A stretch of DNA of 64,000 bases from Mesonia aestuariivivens (GTDB lineage Bacteria > Bacteroidota > Bacteroidia > Flavobacteriales > Flavobacteriaceae), in the NCBI RefSeq assembly GCF_019311235.1, contig NZ_JAHWDF010000002.1, positions 186,001-250,000 on the forward strand. The letters run 5' to 3'. Below the pieces are notes generated by a model, which worked only from the letters and a program-made list of their open reading frames with translations, was not told the DNA's origin and made no database searches. The first letter of the stretch is position 1; the number at the start of each line of letters is the position of its first letter. The position numbers were made by a program, and so were the translations under genes. This document shows, piece after piece, positions 52,145 to 60,325 of the stretch.

Positions 52145-53323
52145 TCAATTTCTTTCAATTATCATCGCAGAAGCGCCACCACCTCCGTTACAAATTGCAG
52201 CTGCACCTAGTTTCGCGTTGTTTTGTTGGAGTACATTAAGTAATGTAATTAAGATTCTAACTCCCGAACAACCAAGTGGGTGGCCTAAAGAAACAGCACC
52301 GCCATTAACATTTACATTAGTGTCAGATAATCCTAAAATTTTCATATTTGCTAAGCCTACAACAGAAAAAGCTTCATTAAATTCGAAATAATCAATATCA
52401 TCTATTGTAATTCCTGCTTTTGCAATTGCTTTTGGTAGTGCTTTTGAAGGTGCAGTTGTAAACCATTTGGGTTCTTGTGCCGCATCTGCATAACTTTTTA
52501 TCGTCGCTAATGGAGTTAAATTTAATTCTAATGCTTTTTCTTTACACATAAGAATTACGGCACCTGCACCATCGTTAATGGTAGAAGCGTTGGCCGCTGT
52601 AACTGTACCGTCTTTAGAAAATGCAGCTCTTAATGAAGGAATTTTTTCAGTTTTAATATTTTTAAATTCTTCGTCTTGGTCTACAATTATTGGTTCTCCG
52701 CGACGTTGGGGTACTTCAACAGGAACTACTTCGTTGTTAAATTTTCCTGCCTCCCAAGCTTTTTTAGAACGCTCGTAAGATTTTAAGGCAAAATTATCTT
52801 GTTCTTCTCTTGAAAATCCATGCTCTTTTGCACATAAGTCTGCAGAGACTCCCATAGCATTATGATCGTAAGCATCTACTAAACCATCTTTTTGCATGCC
52901 ATCTTCCATCGTTGCCGCACCAAATTTTTGCCCATTTCTCATATGAACGTAATGTGGTATTAAACTCATATTTTCCATACCGCCAGCAACCATAATATCA
53001 GCATCACCTAGTGCGATAGTCTGCGCAGCCTGCATAACCGCTTTTAAACCTGAAGAGCAAACTTTATTAATGGTAGTGCAAGGAACTGTATCGGGTATAC
53101 CAGCGCCTAATGCGGCTTGTCTTGCAGGAGCTTGTCCAACTCCAGCCTGAACTACATTACCCATCAATACTTCTTGTACTAATTCTGGTTTTAAATTTAT
53201 TTTATCTAAAGCTCCTTTGATGGCTACAGATCCTAATTTTGTAGCCGATATAGAAGATAAACTTCCTAAGAAACTTCCTATAGGTGTTCTTGCTGCACTT
53301 ACAATAACTACTTCTTTATTCAT
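52145..53323 (-). CDS. Acetyl-CoA C-acyltransferase (thiolase)
   Basis: The 392-residue thiolase has the nucleophilic cysteine in INKVCSSGLKAVM (about C88), the histidine in SLGHPLGCSG and the proton-donor cysteine in AAICNGGGGASAM. It makes or cleaves acetoacetyl-CoA/3-ketoacyl-CoA. As an acetoacetyl-CoA maker it could feed the HMG-CoA synthase at 6801-8159; role in fatty acid oxidation is the alternative. The two are far apart on the chromosome, so the link is inference. It is cotranscribed with the NlpC gene. Confidence 0.92.
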   Translation of the reverse strand: MNKEVVIVSAARTPIGSFLGSLSSISATKLGSVAIKGALDKINLKPELVQEVLMGNVVQAGVGQAPARQAALGAGIPDTVPCTTINKVCSSGLKAVMQAAQTIALGDADIMVAGGMENMSLIPHYVHMRNGQKFGAATMEDGMQKDGLVDAYDHNAMGVSADLCAKEHGFSREEQDNFALKSYERSKKAWEAGKFNNEVVPVEVPQRRGEPIIVDQDEEFKNIKTEKIPSLRAAFSKDGTVTAANASTINDGAGAVILMCKEKALELNLTPLATIKSYADAAQEPKWFTTAPSKALPKAIAKAGITIDDIDYFEFNEAFSVVGLANMKILGLSDTNVNVNGGAVSLGHPLGCSGVRILITLLNVLQQNNAKLGAAAICNGGGGASAMIIERN

Positions 53324-53414
53324 AATTTCTTATTTTTTGTTTTTATTTGTTACGAATTTAATAATTTTAAGAAGAACAACCGACTGCTTTAGGGCTTAGC
53401 TTTTAACTTTTTAC

Positions 53415-53422
53415 TACATTTG
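53415..53422 (+). promoter_or_regulatory. Candidate -7 element of the 7TM-HD gene
   Basis: TACATTTG, an exact TAnnTTTG, ends 17 nt before the ATG. No clear TTG at the usual distance. Confidence 0.5.
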
Positions 53423-53439
53423 ATTTTGAATAAAAATTT

Positions 53440-55497
53440 ATGAGCAACTTCGTTAATAGCATTTATAAGAATCAGGCTTTAATTTATAAGGTTTTTCTTT
53501 ATTTATTAACTACCGCCATCATTGTGTATTTATTTCCGAAGGGGAGTAAATTTAAATATGAATACTCTAAGGGGCAACCTTGGCAATACGAAAATTTATA
53601 TGCGCCTTTTGATTTTGCTATTTTAAAATCTGAAGATGAAGTTTATAAAGAGAAAGAAGAAATTAAAAATAAGCATACTCCTTATTATAATTTTAATGAA
53701 AATATCCCTAAACAAGTCACCAATTCATTAGATGCTGAAATTAATTCAGTTTTTTCTGATAGTATAATTGATCGTGACGGAGTAAAGCTAGTTAAATTTA
53801 CACGTAAAACTTTAGATGATTTATATAAAGATGGTTTATTGCAAGAGATAAAACCGCTTAAATCTAGTAGAATTGTTTACCTAAAGAAAGGGAATGAAGC
53901 GGAAGAAGTAGTTTACAGTAGTATTATCAAACAAGAAGGTTTAGGCTCTTATATACATAGTAAAATAGAAATTGCAGGATTACAAAATTATGAAAATCAA
54001 TTAACAGAGCTTTTCTTTGATATTGTTCAACCCAATGTAAACCTGAATGAAGAGCTTACCCAAAAAGATTTGCAATCTCAGCTCAGTTCTATTTCTTATA
54101 CTCGAGGAATTGTAAACCAAGGTTCTCGAATTATTGCTAGAGGAGAAGTGATTGACGGAAATAAATTAGGTATACTAAACTCTCTAAAAAAAGAATATGA
54201 ATCTAAAGTTTGGTCAAGTTCCAGTTATTACGTAGTGGTGTTTGGATATGTACTATTGGTTTCTTTAGCATTACTCATGTTATTCTTATTTATTAAAAAG
54301 TATAGATCAGCAATTTTTGATAATAATACCAAAGTTACATTTATATTTTTCAATATACTTTTTGCTGTATTAATGACGGTTGGCGTCATGAAATTTAATG
54401 TAAAATACATTTATGTAGTTCCACTATGTATTTTACCCCTAACGCTTAAAGCTTTCTTTGACGCGCGTTTAGGGTTATTTGCACACGTTATTACCGTACT
54501 TATTTTAGGTTTTATCGTGCCCAATAGTTATGAGTACATGTTTTTGCAAATAATTGGCGGGATTGTTACTATTTTAACGGTATCAGAACTTTATAAGAGA
54601 GCAAATTTATTTGTAAGTGTAGGTCAAATTACAGGAGTTTATATTTTCGCCTATTTCTCATTTACCATTATTCAAGAAGGTGATTTGAGTGAAATTAACT
54701 ATGAAAATTTTATAATATTCTTAATAGCAGGTTTTGCAACACTTTTTGTACAGCCTTTAATTTACGCTTATGAAAAACTATTTTCTTTAGTTTCAGATAT
54801 GTCACTATTAGAGTTGTCTGATACTAACTCGAAGTTACTAAAAGAACTCTCTAATAAAGCACCAGGTACGTTTCACCATAGTTTAAATGTAGCTAATTTA
54901 GCCGAAGCAGCTGCTAATGAAATTGGAGCTAACTCTATGTTAGTTCGTGTAGGTGCTTTATATCACGATGTAGGTAAAATGTCTAATCCTACATTCTTTA
55001 CCGAAAACCAGACCACATCTGTTAACCCTCATGATGAGTTAGAGCCTAAAGAAAGTGCTAGAATTATCATTAATCACGTTGTTTACGGAATAGAAATTGC
55101 TAAAAAGCACAACTTACCCGATCGCTTAATAGATTTTATTAGAACCCACCACGGGACAAGTTTGGTGTTTTATTTCTATAAAAAAGAAAAAACACGTCTA
55201 GAAGGTACAGATGAAAAAGTAAATTTAGAAGACTTTAAATATCCAGGACCAGAGCCTTTTAGTAAAGAAACTGCTATCTTAATGATGAGTGATAGTGTAG
55301 AGGCGGCAAGTAAAAGTTTAAAAGAACCAACGGCAACATTAATCGATAATTTTGTAGAGAAGATTATCGATAAACAAATGGAAGATGGTCAGTTTTTAAA
55401 TGCAGATATTACATTTAAAGAAATTCAAACCATTAAGAAAGTTTTAAAACGAAAACTGAAAAATATTTATCACCTTCGAATAGAATACCCAGAATAA
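53440..55497 (+). CDS. 7TM-HD phosphohydrolase (PgpH-type, probable c-di-AMP phosphodiesterase)
   Basis: The 685-residue protein has an N-terminal membrane helix (about 15-33), an extracytoplasmic 7TMR-HDED region (about 35-255), seven membrane helices (about 265-445) and a cytoplasmic HD domain. The metal residues are visible: TFHHSLNVANLAEAAANEIG (about 477), ALYHDVGKM (HD about 508), the NPHDEL segment, NHVVYG and RTHHGTS. PgpH of Listeria hydrolyses c-di-AMP with this layout. No cyclase gene is visible in the window. It is the first of a rightward set with DUF72 and NUDIX. Confidence 0.9.
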   Translation: MSNFVNSIYKNQALIYKVFLYLLTTAIIVYLFPKGSKFKYEYSKGQPWQYENLYAPFDFAILKSEDEVYKEKEEIKNKHTPYYNFNENIPKQVTNSLDAEINSVFSDSIIDRDGVKLVKFTRKTLDDLYKDGLLQEIKPLKSSRIVYLKKGNEAEEVVYSSIIKQEGLGSYIHSKIEIAGLQNYENQLTELFFDIVQPNVNLNEELTQKDLQSQLSSISYTRGIVNQGSRIIARGEVIDGNKLGILNSLKKEYESKVWSSSSYYVVVFGYVLLVSLALLMLFLFIKKYRSAIFDNNTKVTFIFFNILFAVLMTVGVMKFNVKYIYVVPLCILPLTLKAFFDARLGLFAHVITVLILGFIVPNSYEYMFLQIIGGIVTILTVSELYKRANLFVSVGQITGVYIFAYFSFTIIQEGDLSEINYENFIIFLIAGFATLFVQPLIYAYEKLFSLVSDMSLLELSDTNSKLLKELSNKAPGTFHHSLNVANLAEAAANEIGANSMLVRVGALYHDVGKMSNPTFFTENQTTSVNPHDELEPKESARIIINHVVYGIEIAKKHNLPDRLIDFIRTHHGTSLVFYFYKKEKTRLEGTDEKVNLEDFKYPGPEPFSKETAILMMSDSVEAASKSLKEPTATLIDNFVEKIIDKQMEDGQFLNADITFKEIQTIKKVLKRKLKNIYHLRIEYPE

Positions 55498-55520
55498 ATC
55501 TTCAGTTAAAACTTGTACTT

Positions 55521-56396
55521 ATGAAATTTGGAAAAGTAGACCATCCAGAAAACATAGATTTCACCCTACCAGAAGATCACCCGCAAACCAAAGAAGTGTT
55601 GCGAAAATTCGATTCAGAATCTTTTAGCCAAGTTAGTGTAGGTTGTGCTAAATGGAATAAAAAAGATTTAAAAAACTTTTATCCAAGAGGAACAAAAGAA
55701 GAATTAACATATTACGCCACCCAATTTAATAGTATTGAATTAAATGCTACGTTTTATAGAATGTGGACTATTGAGCAATTTCAAAATTGGAAAGAAAAGA
55801 CTGGGGCAGATTTTAAATTTTTTCCTAAAGTTCCAAGGTTAATTAGTCACATTAAACGTTTGGCAAACGCAGAAGATTTAGTGACAGATTATACTGCTAA
55901 TTTACTAGGGTTAGAACAAAAGCTAGGAATGGTATTTTTACAAATGCCAGAAAATTTTCATCCAAAATGGATAGATCGTTTGCCCGAATTTTTTAAAATG
56001 TGGCCAAAAGAAATTCCATTAGCTTTTGAAGTTCGTCATCAAGATTGGCATCATGATAGCGCGGTAAGTGATGAATTAAATGCAATCTTAAAACAATATA
56101 ATATTACCAATGTAATTACAGATAGTGCAGGTAGAAGAGATTTGTTGCATATGCGTTTAACTAGCGATACCGCTTTTATACGTTATAATGGCGCTAATCA
56201 TGAATCTGATTATACTCGTTTAGATGATTGGGTAGATAGAATCGAGCAGTGGCATCAATTAGGATTAAAAAATCTCTATTTCTTTGTACATCAAAATTTA
56301 GAAGAAGCCTCTCCATTGCTATCAGCTCATTTTATAGAGCAACTAAACCATCGCTTTAATTTATCTATTACAATACCACAAACCCTAAACAAATGA
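55521..56396 (+). CDS. DUF72-family protein
   Basis: The 291-residue TIM-barrel-like protein shows VSVGCAKWNKKDLKNFYPRGT, the typical start YYATQFNSIELNATFYRM, and later FFPKVPRLISHIKRL and PLAFEVRHQDWHHD. DUF72 (YecE-like) has no settled activity. It follows the 7TM-HD gene by 23 nt, and its TGA overlaps the ATG of the NUDIX gene (ATGA), so all three are probably cotranscribed. Confidence 0.88.
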   Translation: MKFGKVDHPENIDFTLPEDHPQTKEVLRKFDSESFSQVSVGCAKWNKKDLKNFYPRGTKEELTYYATQFNSIELNATFYRMWTIEQFQNWKEKTGADFKFFPKVPRLISHIKRLANAEDLVTDYTANLLGLEQKLGMVFLQMPENFHPKWIDRLPEFFKMWPKEIPLAFEVRHQDWHHDSAVSDELNAILKQYNITNVITDSAGRRDLLHMRLTSDTAFIRYNGANHESDYTRLDDWVDRIEQWHQLGLKNLYFFVHQNLEEASPLLSAHFIEQLNHRFNLSITIPQTLNK

Positions 56397-56815
56397 GACA
56401 AGACCTTGCAGTTACCGTTGATGCTGTAATATTTTTAGAAGAAAACAATGCGTTATACTTATTAGTCATCAAAAGAAAAAATCAACCTTTTCAAGGACAT
56501 TGGGCTTTACCTGGAGGATTTTTAGAAGAAGATGAATTATTACAAACGGGTTGCCTACGTGAATTAGAAGAAGAAACAGGTTTACAACTTCAGCAATTAG
56601 AAAAAGTGGGTATATATGATGCCATTAATCGTGATCCAAGAGGCAGAACATTATCGGTTGCATTTACTGCAAAACTACAAGAACGTAAACAAATATGTGC
56701 AAATGATGATGCCGATGAGGCTAAATGGATATTATTAAAAGATATTGAAGAAATGGCTTTTGATCATCATCAAATTATTCAAGATGCAATAAAGAAATTA
56801 CAAATAGCCTTATAG
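56393..56815 (+). CDS. NUDIX hydrolase
   Basis: The 140-residue protein carries a full Nudix box: GGFLEEDELLQTG followed by CLRELEEETGLQL (REUxEExGU with a matching upstream Gly-Glu). The family cleaves nucleoside diphosphates linked to other groups; YINRDPRGRTLSV suggests the ADP-ribose or related subgroup, but the substrate is not settled. It overlaps the DUF72 stop by four bases. Confidence 0.9.
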   Translation: MRQDLAVTVDAVIFLEENNALYLLVIKRKNQPFQGHWALPGGFLEEDELLQTGCLRELEEETGLQLQQLEKVGIYDAINRDPRGRTLSVAFTAKLQERKQICANDDADEAKWILLKDIEEMAFDHHQIIQDAIKKLQIAL

Positions 56816-56858
56816 TTTTTATAAATTTGTAATAGCGTAGAATTACATTAATAACCAC

Positions 56859-56866
56859 TAATTTTG
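56859..56866 (+). promoter_or_regulatory. Candidate -7 element of the thioesterase gene
   Basis: TAATTTTG, an exact TAnnTTTG, ends 13 nt before ATG 56879. It overlaps the TTG that could otherwise act as a start, which supports the downstream ATG. Confidence 0.5.
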
Positions 56867-56878
56867 TCAAAAAATACT

Positions 56879-57274
56879 ATGAGATTTCACACTAGAAAAT
56901 GGGTAAAACCAGAAGACTTAAACCCCAACGGAACATTATTTGGAGGAAGACTTTTAGAATGGATTGATGAAGAAGCAGCCTTGTATTCTATTATTCAACT
57001 TGAAAATCAAAAAACTGTCACTAAATATATGAGTGAAATTGATTTTCAAAGTTCTGCAAAACAAGGAGATATTGTAGAAATAGGAATAGAGGTATTAAAG
57101 TTTGGTACAGCTTCATTAACCTTAAAATGTGAAGTAAGAAATAAAATGACACGTAAACCCATCATTAAAGTTGAAAAAATTGTGATGGTAAGTTTAGATG
57201 AAGAAGGAAAAGCCAAACCCCACGGTAAAACTAAAGTAGAGTTTGTAAAAGATCGATTAGGAGAAGAAAATTAA
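56879..57274 (+). CDS. Acyl-CoA thioesterase (hotdog fold, YciA/BACH type)
   Basis: The 131-residue protein (start ATG 56879; a TTG five codons earlier overlaps a promoter element) has the hotdog-fold signature LNPNGTLFGGRLLEWIDEEAALY, with the catalytic Asp/Glu in IDEEA. It hydrolyses acyl-CoA to free acid and CoA; chain preference is unknown. It overlaps the DUF3817 gene tail by four bases in convergent orientation. Confidence 0.9.
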   Translation: MRFHTRKWVKPEDLNPNGTLFGGRLLEWIDEEAALYSIIQLENQKTVTKYMSEIDFQSSAKQGDIVEIGIEVLKFGTASLTLKCEVRNKMTRKPIIKVEKIVMVSLDEEGKAKPHGKTKVEFVKDRLGEEN

Positions 57275-57555
57275 GACGGTAAATATTTTCTTTCAGCATA
57301 AAAAGGTCCTAAAGGCAATACTGAACATACCATAACAATAGCTAAAGTTTTTAAAGACCAATTTAATTTTTCATACATATAATATGAAGCTATCAAATAT
57401 AAAATAAAAAGAACACCGTGCGCCATGCCAACAGTTTCGACCATTTGCGGGTAACCCCAAATATATTTTAAAGGCATAGCCACCAATAATAAAAGCAAAA
57501 ATGAAATTGCTTCTAAAATACTTATTATTTTAAAGGCTTTTATTTGATAATCCAT
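57271..57555 (-). CDS. DUF3817-type small membrane protein
   Basis: The 94 residues include AFKIISILEAISFLLLLLVAMPLKYIWG, MVETVGMAHGVLFILYLIASY and a third hydrophobic segment (TLAIVMVCSVLPLGPFYAER), which I recognise as DUF3817. Three membrane helices are predicted. Function unknown. It ends by overlapping the thioesterase gene tail and is monocistronic; no terminator is visible between the two. Confidence 0.85.
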   Translation of the reverse strand: MDYQIKAFKIISILEAISFLLLLLVAMPLKYIWGYPQMVETVGMAHGVLFILYLIASYYMYEKLNWSLKTLAIVMVCSVLPLGPFYAERKYLPS

Positions 57556-57711
57556 TAGAGTTTTTTTTACAAAAATAAAATATTCAATTAGAATTGCTTT
57601 ATTATTTAGAATTATTTTAAGTAGTTAAGTCTACTTTATTTATTTCTAAAAGTTATATTTTAAAAAAGGATTTAATTACCTTTCACCAAGCGTTTAATTT
57701 ATTATAAAAAA

Positions 57712-58737
57712 ATGAAAACAATGAAAATATTAGTGACTGGCGGATTAGGCTTTATAGGCTCTCATACCGTAGTAGCTTTGCTAAACAAAGGTTATGAAGT
57801 TATTATTATAGATAATCTTTCTAACTCTAATATTTCTGTTTTAGAGGGAATTACAAAAATCACCAATAAATCTCCAGAATTTCTAAAATTTGATTTAAAA
57901 GATAAAAATCGTGTTAGTGACTTTTTCGATGAATGTCAAGATATCGAAGGGGTTATTCATTTTGCAGCCTCTAAAGCTGTAGGAGAAAGTGTAGAAAAAC
58001 CTTTACTTTATTATGAAAATAATATTAATACCTTAGTTTTATTATTACAAGAAATGCGTAGAAGAGAATTATCTAATTTTATTTTTAGCTCTTCTTGTAC
58101 GGTTTACGGTCAAGCTGATGAATTACCAATTAGTGAAGATGCACCAGTAAAAAAAGCAGAATCTCCTTACGGAAATACTAAAAAAATCGGGGAAGACATT
58201 ATTAATGATTTTGCTAAGACTAATGCTAGTTTTAAAGCCATAGCATTAAGGTATTTTAACCCTATAGGAGCGCACCCTACGGCAGAAATTGGAGAATTAC
58301 CAATAGGGACTCCACAAAATTTAATTCCATATATTACACAAACTGGCACTGGTATAAGAAAAGAATTGTCAGTTTATGGTAGTGATTATCCTACAGAAGA
58401 TGGTACTTGTATTAGAGATTACATTCATGTGATGGATTTGGCAGAGGCACACGTGGTCGCTTTGGAACGACTTGTGAATAATAAGAACAAATCTAATTAC
58501 GAAGTTTTTAATTTAGGTACAGGTAAAGGAAACTCTGTTTTGGATGTTATCACAACATTCGAAAAAGTTACTCAACAAAAATTACCTTATAAATTAGTAG
58601 ATAGAAGGGAAGGCGACATCGTTGAAGCTTATGCAGAAACTACCAAAGCAAATTCAGATTTAGGCTGGAAAGCCAGATTTAATCTTGAAGATGCTTTGAG
58701 AAGTGCCTGGAAATGGCAGCAAAAACAGCCAAAATAA
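57712..58737 (+). CDS. galE: UDP-glucose 4-epimerase
   Basis: The 341-residue extended SDR interconverts UDP-glucose and UDP-galactose for surface glycans. It has GGLGFIGSHTVVALLNKG (about 8-25), the serine of FSSSCTVYG and the YxxxK pair in SPYGNTKK (about Y153). The substrate region RYFNPIGAHP and GTCIRDYIHVMDLA follow. ATG 57721 three codons later is a possible alternative start. The YqaE-type gene ends 2 nt past its stop on the other strand. Confidence 0.94.
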   Translation: MKTMKILVTGGLGFIGSHTVVALLNKGYEVIIIDNLSNSNISVLEGITKITNKSPEFLKFDLKDKNRVSDFFDECQDIEGVIHFAASKAVGESVEKPLLYYENNINTLVLLLQEMRRRELSNFIFSSSCTVYGQADELPISEDAPVKKAESPYGNTKKIGEDIINDFAKTNASFKAIALRYFNPIGAHPTAEIGELPIGTPQNLIPYITQTGTGIRKELSVYGSDYPTEDGTCIRDYIHVMDLAEAHVVALERLVNNKNKSNYEVFNLGTGKGNSVLDVITTFEKVTQQKLPYKLVDRREGDIVEAYAETTKANSDLGWKARFNLEDALRSAWKWQQKQPK

Positions 58738-58739
58738 TT

Positions 58740-58898
58740 TTATTTCTTACTTGTTACATAGAAGGCATGAATTACCCCTGGTAACCAGAATATTAAAGTT
58801 AAAATTAAGTTGATTATAAAATCTTTACCAATCCCTTTGTTTAAGAAAACTCCTACAGGTGGTAAAATAATATTGAAAATTATTGTAAGTAACGACAT
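58740..58898 (-). CDS. YqaE/Pmp3-family membrane peptide
   Basis: A 52-residue peptide, MSLLTIIFNIILPPVGVFLNK..., with two membrane helices and the family hallmark ILPPVGVFLNKG, followed by LILTLIFWLPGVIHAFYVTSKK, including the conserved PGxIHAFY end. Pmp3-type proteins affect membrane potential and salt tolerance. It is convergent with galE, whose stop lies 2 nt away. Confidence 0.88.
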   Translation of the reverse strand: MSLLTIIFNIILPPVGVFLNKGIGKDFIINLILTLIFWLPGVIHAFYVTSKK

Positions 58899-58984
58899 AG
58901 TTTAAGTTTTTTTCAAATCTAAACTGTGTCAAGCTTTTAATAATAATTATATAGAAAAGTATAACAAGTATTTAACTAATAGTG

Positions 58985-59602
58985 TTAAGGACAAGAAAAT
59001 TCGATATCATAGACAGGGTAACTATAAGCCTTTCCAAAATCATAGTGCCACCATTCTGTTCTAATAATATGAAAACCAAATTTCTCTAAAACTTCCCTTA
59101 ATAACTTTCTGTTGGTTAAAACATCTTTAGGTAATTTGTAATTATCTTGATGGGCTTCTTTACCAAAAAAATCATACGATGTACCCATGTTTATTTCTTT
59201 TTCAGTTTCTAAATTGACTAAGGTTAGGTCTACGGCGGCACCTCGATTGTGCACCGACTTTTTAGTATAGGGGTTTGCTACGTAACGAGGATTGGGGTAG
59301 ATCTCCCACATCTTTTTTTGGGCACTCAATGGCCTGTAACAGTCAAAAATTTTAATTTGGTATCCTAAATCGCAAAAATAATTATTAGCTTTAGCTAGAG
59401 CTTCTGCAGCCTCAGGCAATAACAAGCATTTTGCACAATCATAAATAGGTTGGTTGAGAAAATTATTTGAGGTGGCGTATCTAATATCGTAACTAAAGCT
59501 ATCATCGTAAGTTTTTAAATTAACAAATTGCGGTAGTTTCTTGTTAGCTTGAGATGTACTTAAAAGTGGAATTAATATTATAAAAAGAATAATGTTCCTC
59601 AT
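58985..59602 (-). CDS. D-alanyl-D-alanine dipeptidase (VanX/DdpX type, M15D)
   Basis: The about 205-residue protein has a signal peptide (MRNIILFIILIPLLSTSQ). The zinc ligands and catalytic residues are visible in KSVHNRGAAVDLTLV (H, D) and TEWWHYDFG (E, H). It cleaves D-Ala-D-Ala in the periplasm, for use as nutrient or in peptidoglycan recycling. No van resistance ligase genes are nearby, so vancomycin resistance is not indicated. The start is the second of two adjacent Met codons; either is possible. Confidence 0.9.
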   Translation of the reverse strand: MRNIILFIILIPLLSTSQANKKLPQFVNLKTYDDSFSYDIRYATSNNFLNQPIYDCAKCLLLPEAAEALAKANNYFCDLGYQIKIFDCYRPLSAQKKMWEIYPNPRYVANPYTKKSVHNRGAAVDLTLVNLETEKEINMGTSYDFFGKEAHQDNYKLPKDVLTNRKLLREVLEKFGFHIIRTEWWHYDFGKAYSYPVYDIEFSCP

Positions 59603-59638
59603 CACGTTAAATTAATTAGTGCGTATTACTTAAAATAT

Positions 59639-59668
59639 AAAAAGCCTTCTCTGCGAAAGAAGGCTTTT
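59639..59668 (-). terminator. Terminator of the 59696-60064 gene
   Basis: AAAAGCCTTCT (59640-59650) pairs with AGAAGGCTTTT (59657-59667) around a short loop. On the minus strand it is followed by TTATATTTTAA. It separates the gene from the dipeptidase. Confidence 0.7.
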
Positions 59669-59695
59669 GTGTATAATCGTTAAATAAAATAGGTT

Positions 59696-60064
59696 TTAAT
59701 ATTCGTAGTTTTGAAGTGCTTCATTGTATTCACGTATCTCTTCAATATTCATTTCATTTTCAGAATTTTTAATAAGATTAATAAGATACATTAAGCTTTC
59801 ATCAGCACTAAACTCTTGTTTTTTAAATTCTTCTTCTTCGCCTTCAATAGGGTCATCTTCAGGAATAGGAATATCAAAAGTATAAGTTTCTTCTAAATGT
59901 TCGTGTGTTAAACGTAAAGCCTTAGCAACAACCGGAAGTTTTTCTTCTACGGCATAAGGGCGAAGTTGCTTTAAATCTTCAAGTAATGTATTAGTAATAA
60001 TACCAGCGTGATCTAAATCTTCTAAGATTTTCTTGATTAGTTTTTGAGCTTTAGGATTATTCAA
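59696..60064 (-). CDS. Conserved-looking acidic protein of unknown function
   Basis: The 122-residue protein has no signal or membrane segment. It starts NNPKAQKLIKKILEDLDHAGIITNTLLEDLKQLRPYAVEEKLPVVAKALR, a helical region, followed by an acidic linker (EDDPIEGEEEEFKKQEF) and a short helical end. I recall similar proteins of about 120 residues in Flavobacteriaceae without known function. It is monocistronic and divergent from the helicase gene across a 261-bp gap. Confidence 0.75.
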   Translation of the reverse strand: MNNPKAQKLIKKILEDLDHAGIITNTLLEDLKQLRPYAVEEKLPVVAKALRLTHEHLEETYTFDIPIPEDDPIEGEEEEFKKQEFSADESLMYLINLIKNSENEMNIEEIREYNEALQNYEY

Positions 60065-60275
60065 AATAGATTGTTTTAAGGTTAACGGGCTACAAAAATA
60101 AATTTTTAAAACTTCCTTTCTTTATAAAATCTGAAAAATATAGATATTTTTTTTCTTACGCTTATCGCTAGCGTTTTTACTTTAAAATTCAATCGCATAA
60201 GCGTTTGACAGTAAGGGAACTAAAATTAAATTAAGATTTTACCTCTAAATATTTCAATAAACCTTTAAAACTGAT

Positions 60276-60283
60276 TAATTTTG
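60276..60283 (+). promoter_or_regulatory. Candidate -7 element of the helicase gene
   Basis: TAATTTTG, an exact TAnnTTTG, ends 42 nt before the ATG. No TTG at the ideal distance. Elsewhere in this gap ACGCTTAT (60158-60165) and ATAAGCGT (60197-60204) are inverted copies. Confidence 0.45.
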
Positions 60284-60325
60284 CAGGGTTTATTTTAATA
60301 ATTTTAAGTTTAGGAGATTCGATTT

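Noticed and set aside
58985-59602. Vancomycin-resistance element suggested by a VanX-type dipeptidase
   Set aside because: No vanA/vanH ligase or dehydrogenase nearby, and the protein has a signal peptide as in nutrient or recycling dipeptidases.
60158-60204. Inverted ACGCTTAT / ATAAGCGT pair before the helicase
   Set aside because: Only 8 bp with 31 bp between, not linked to a promoter element; recorded but not claimed as an operator.
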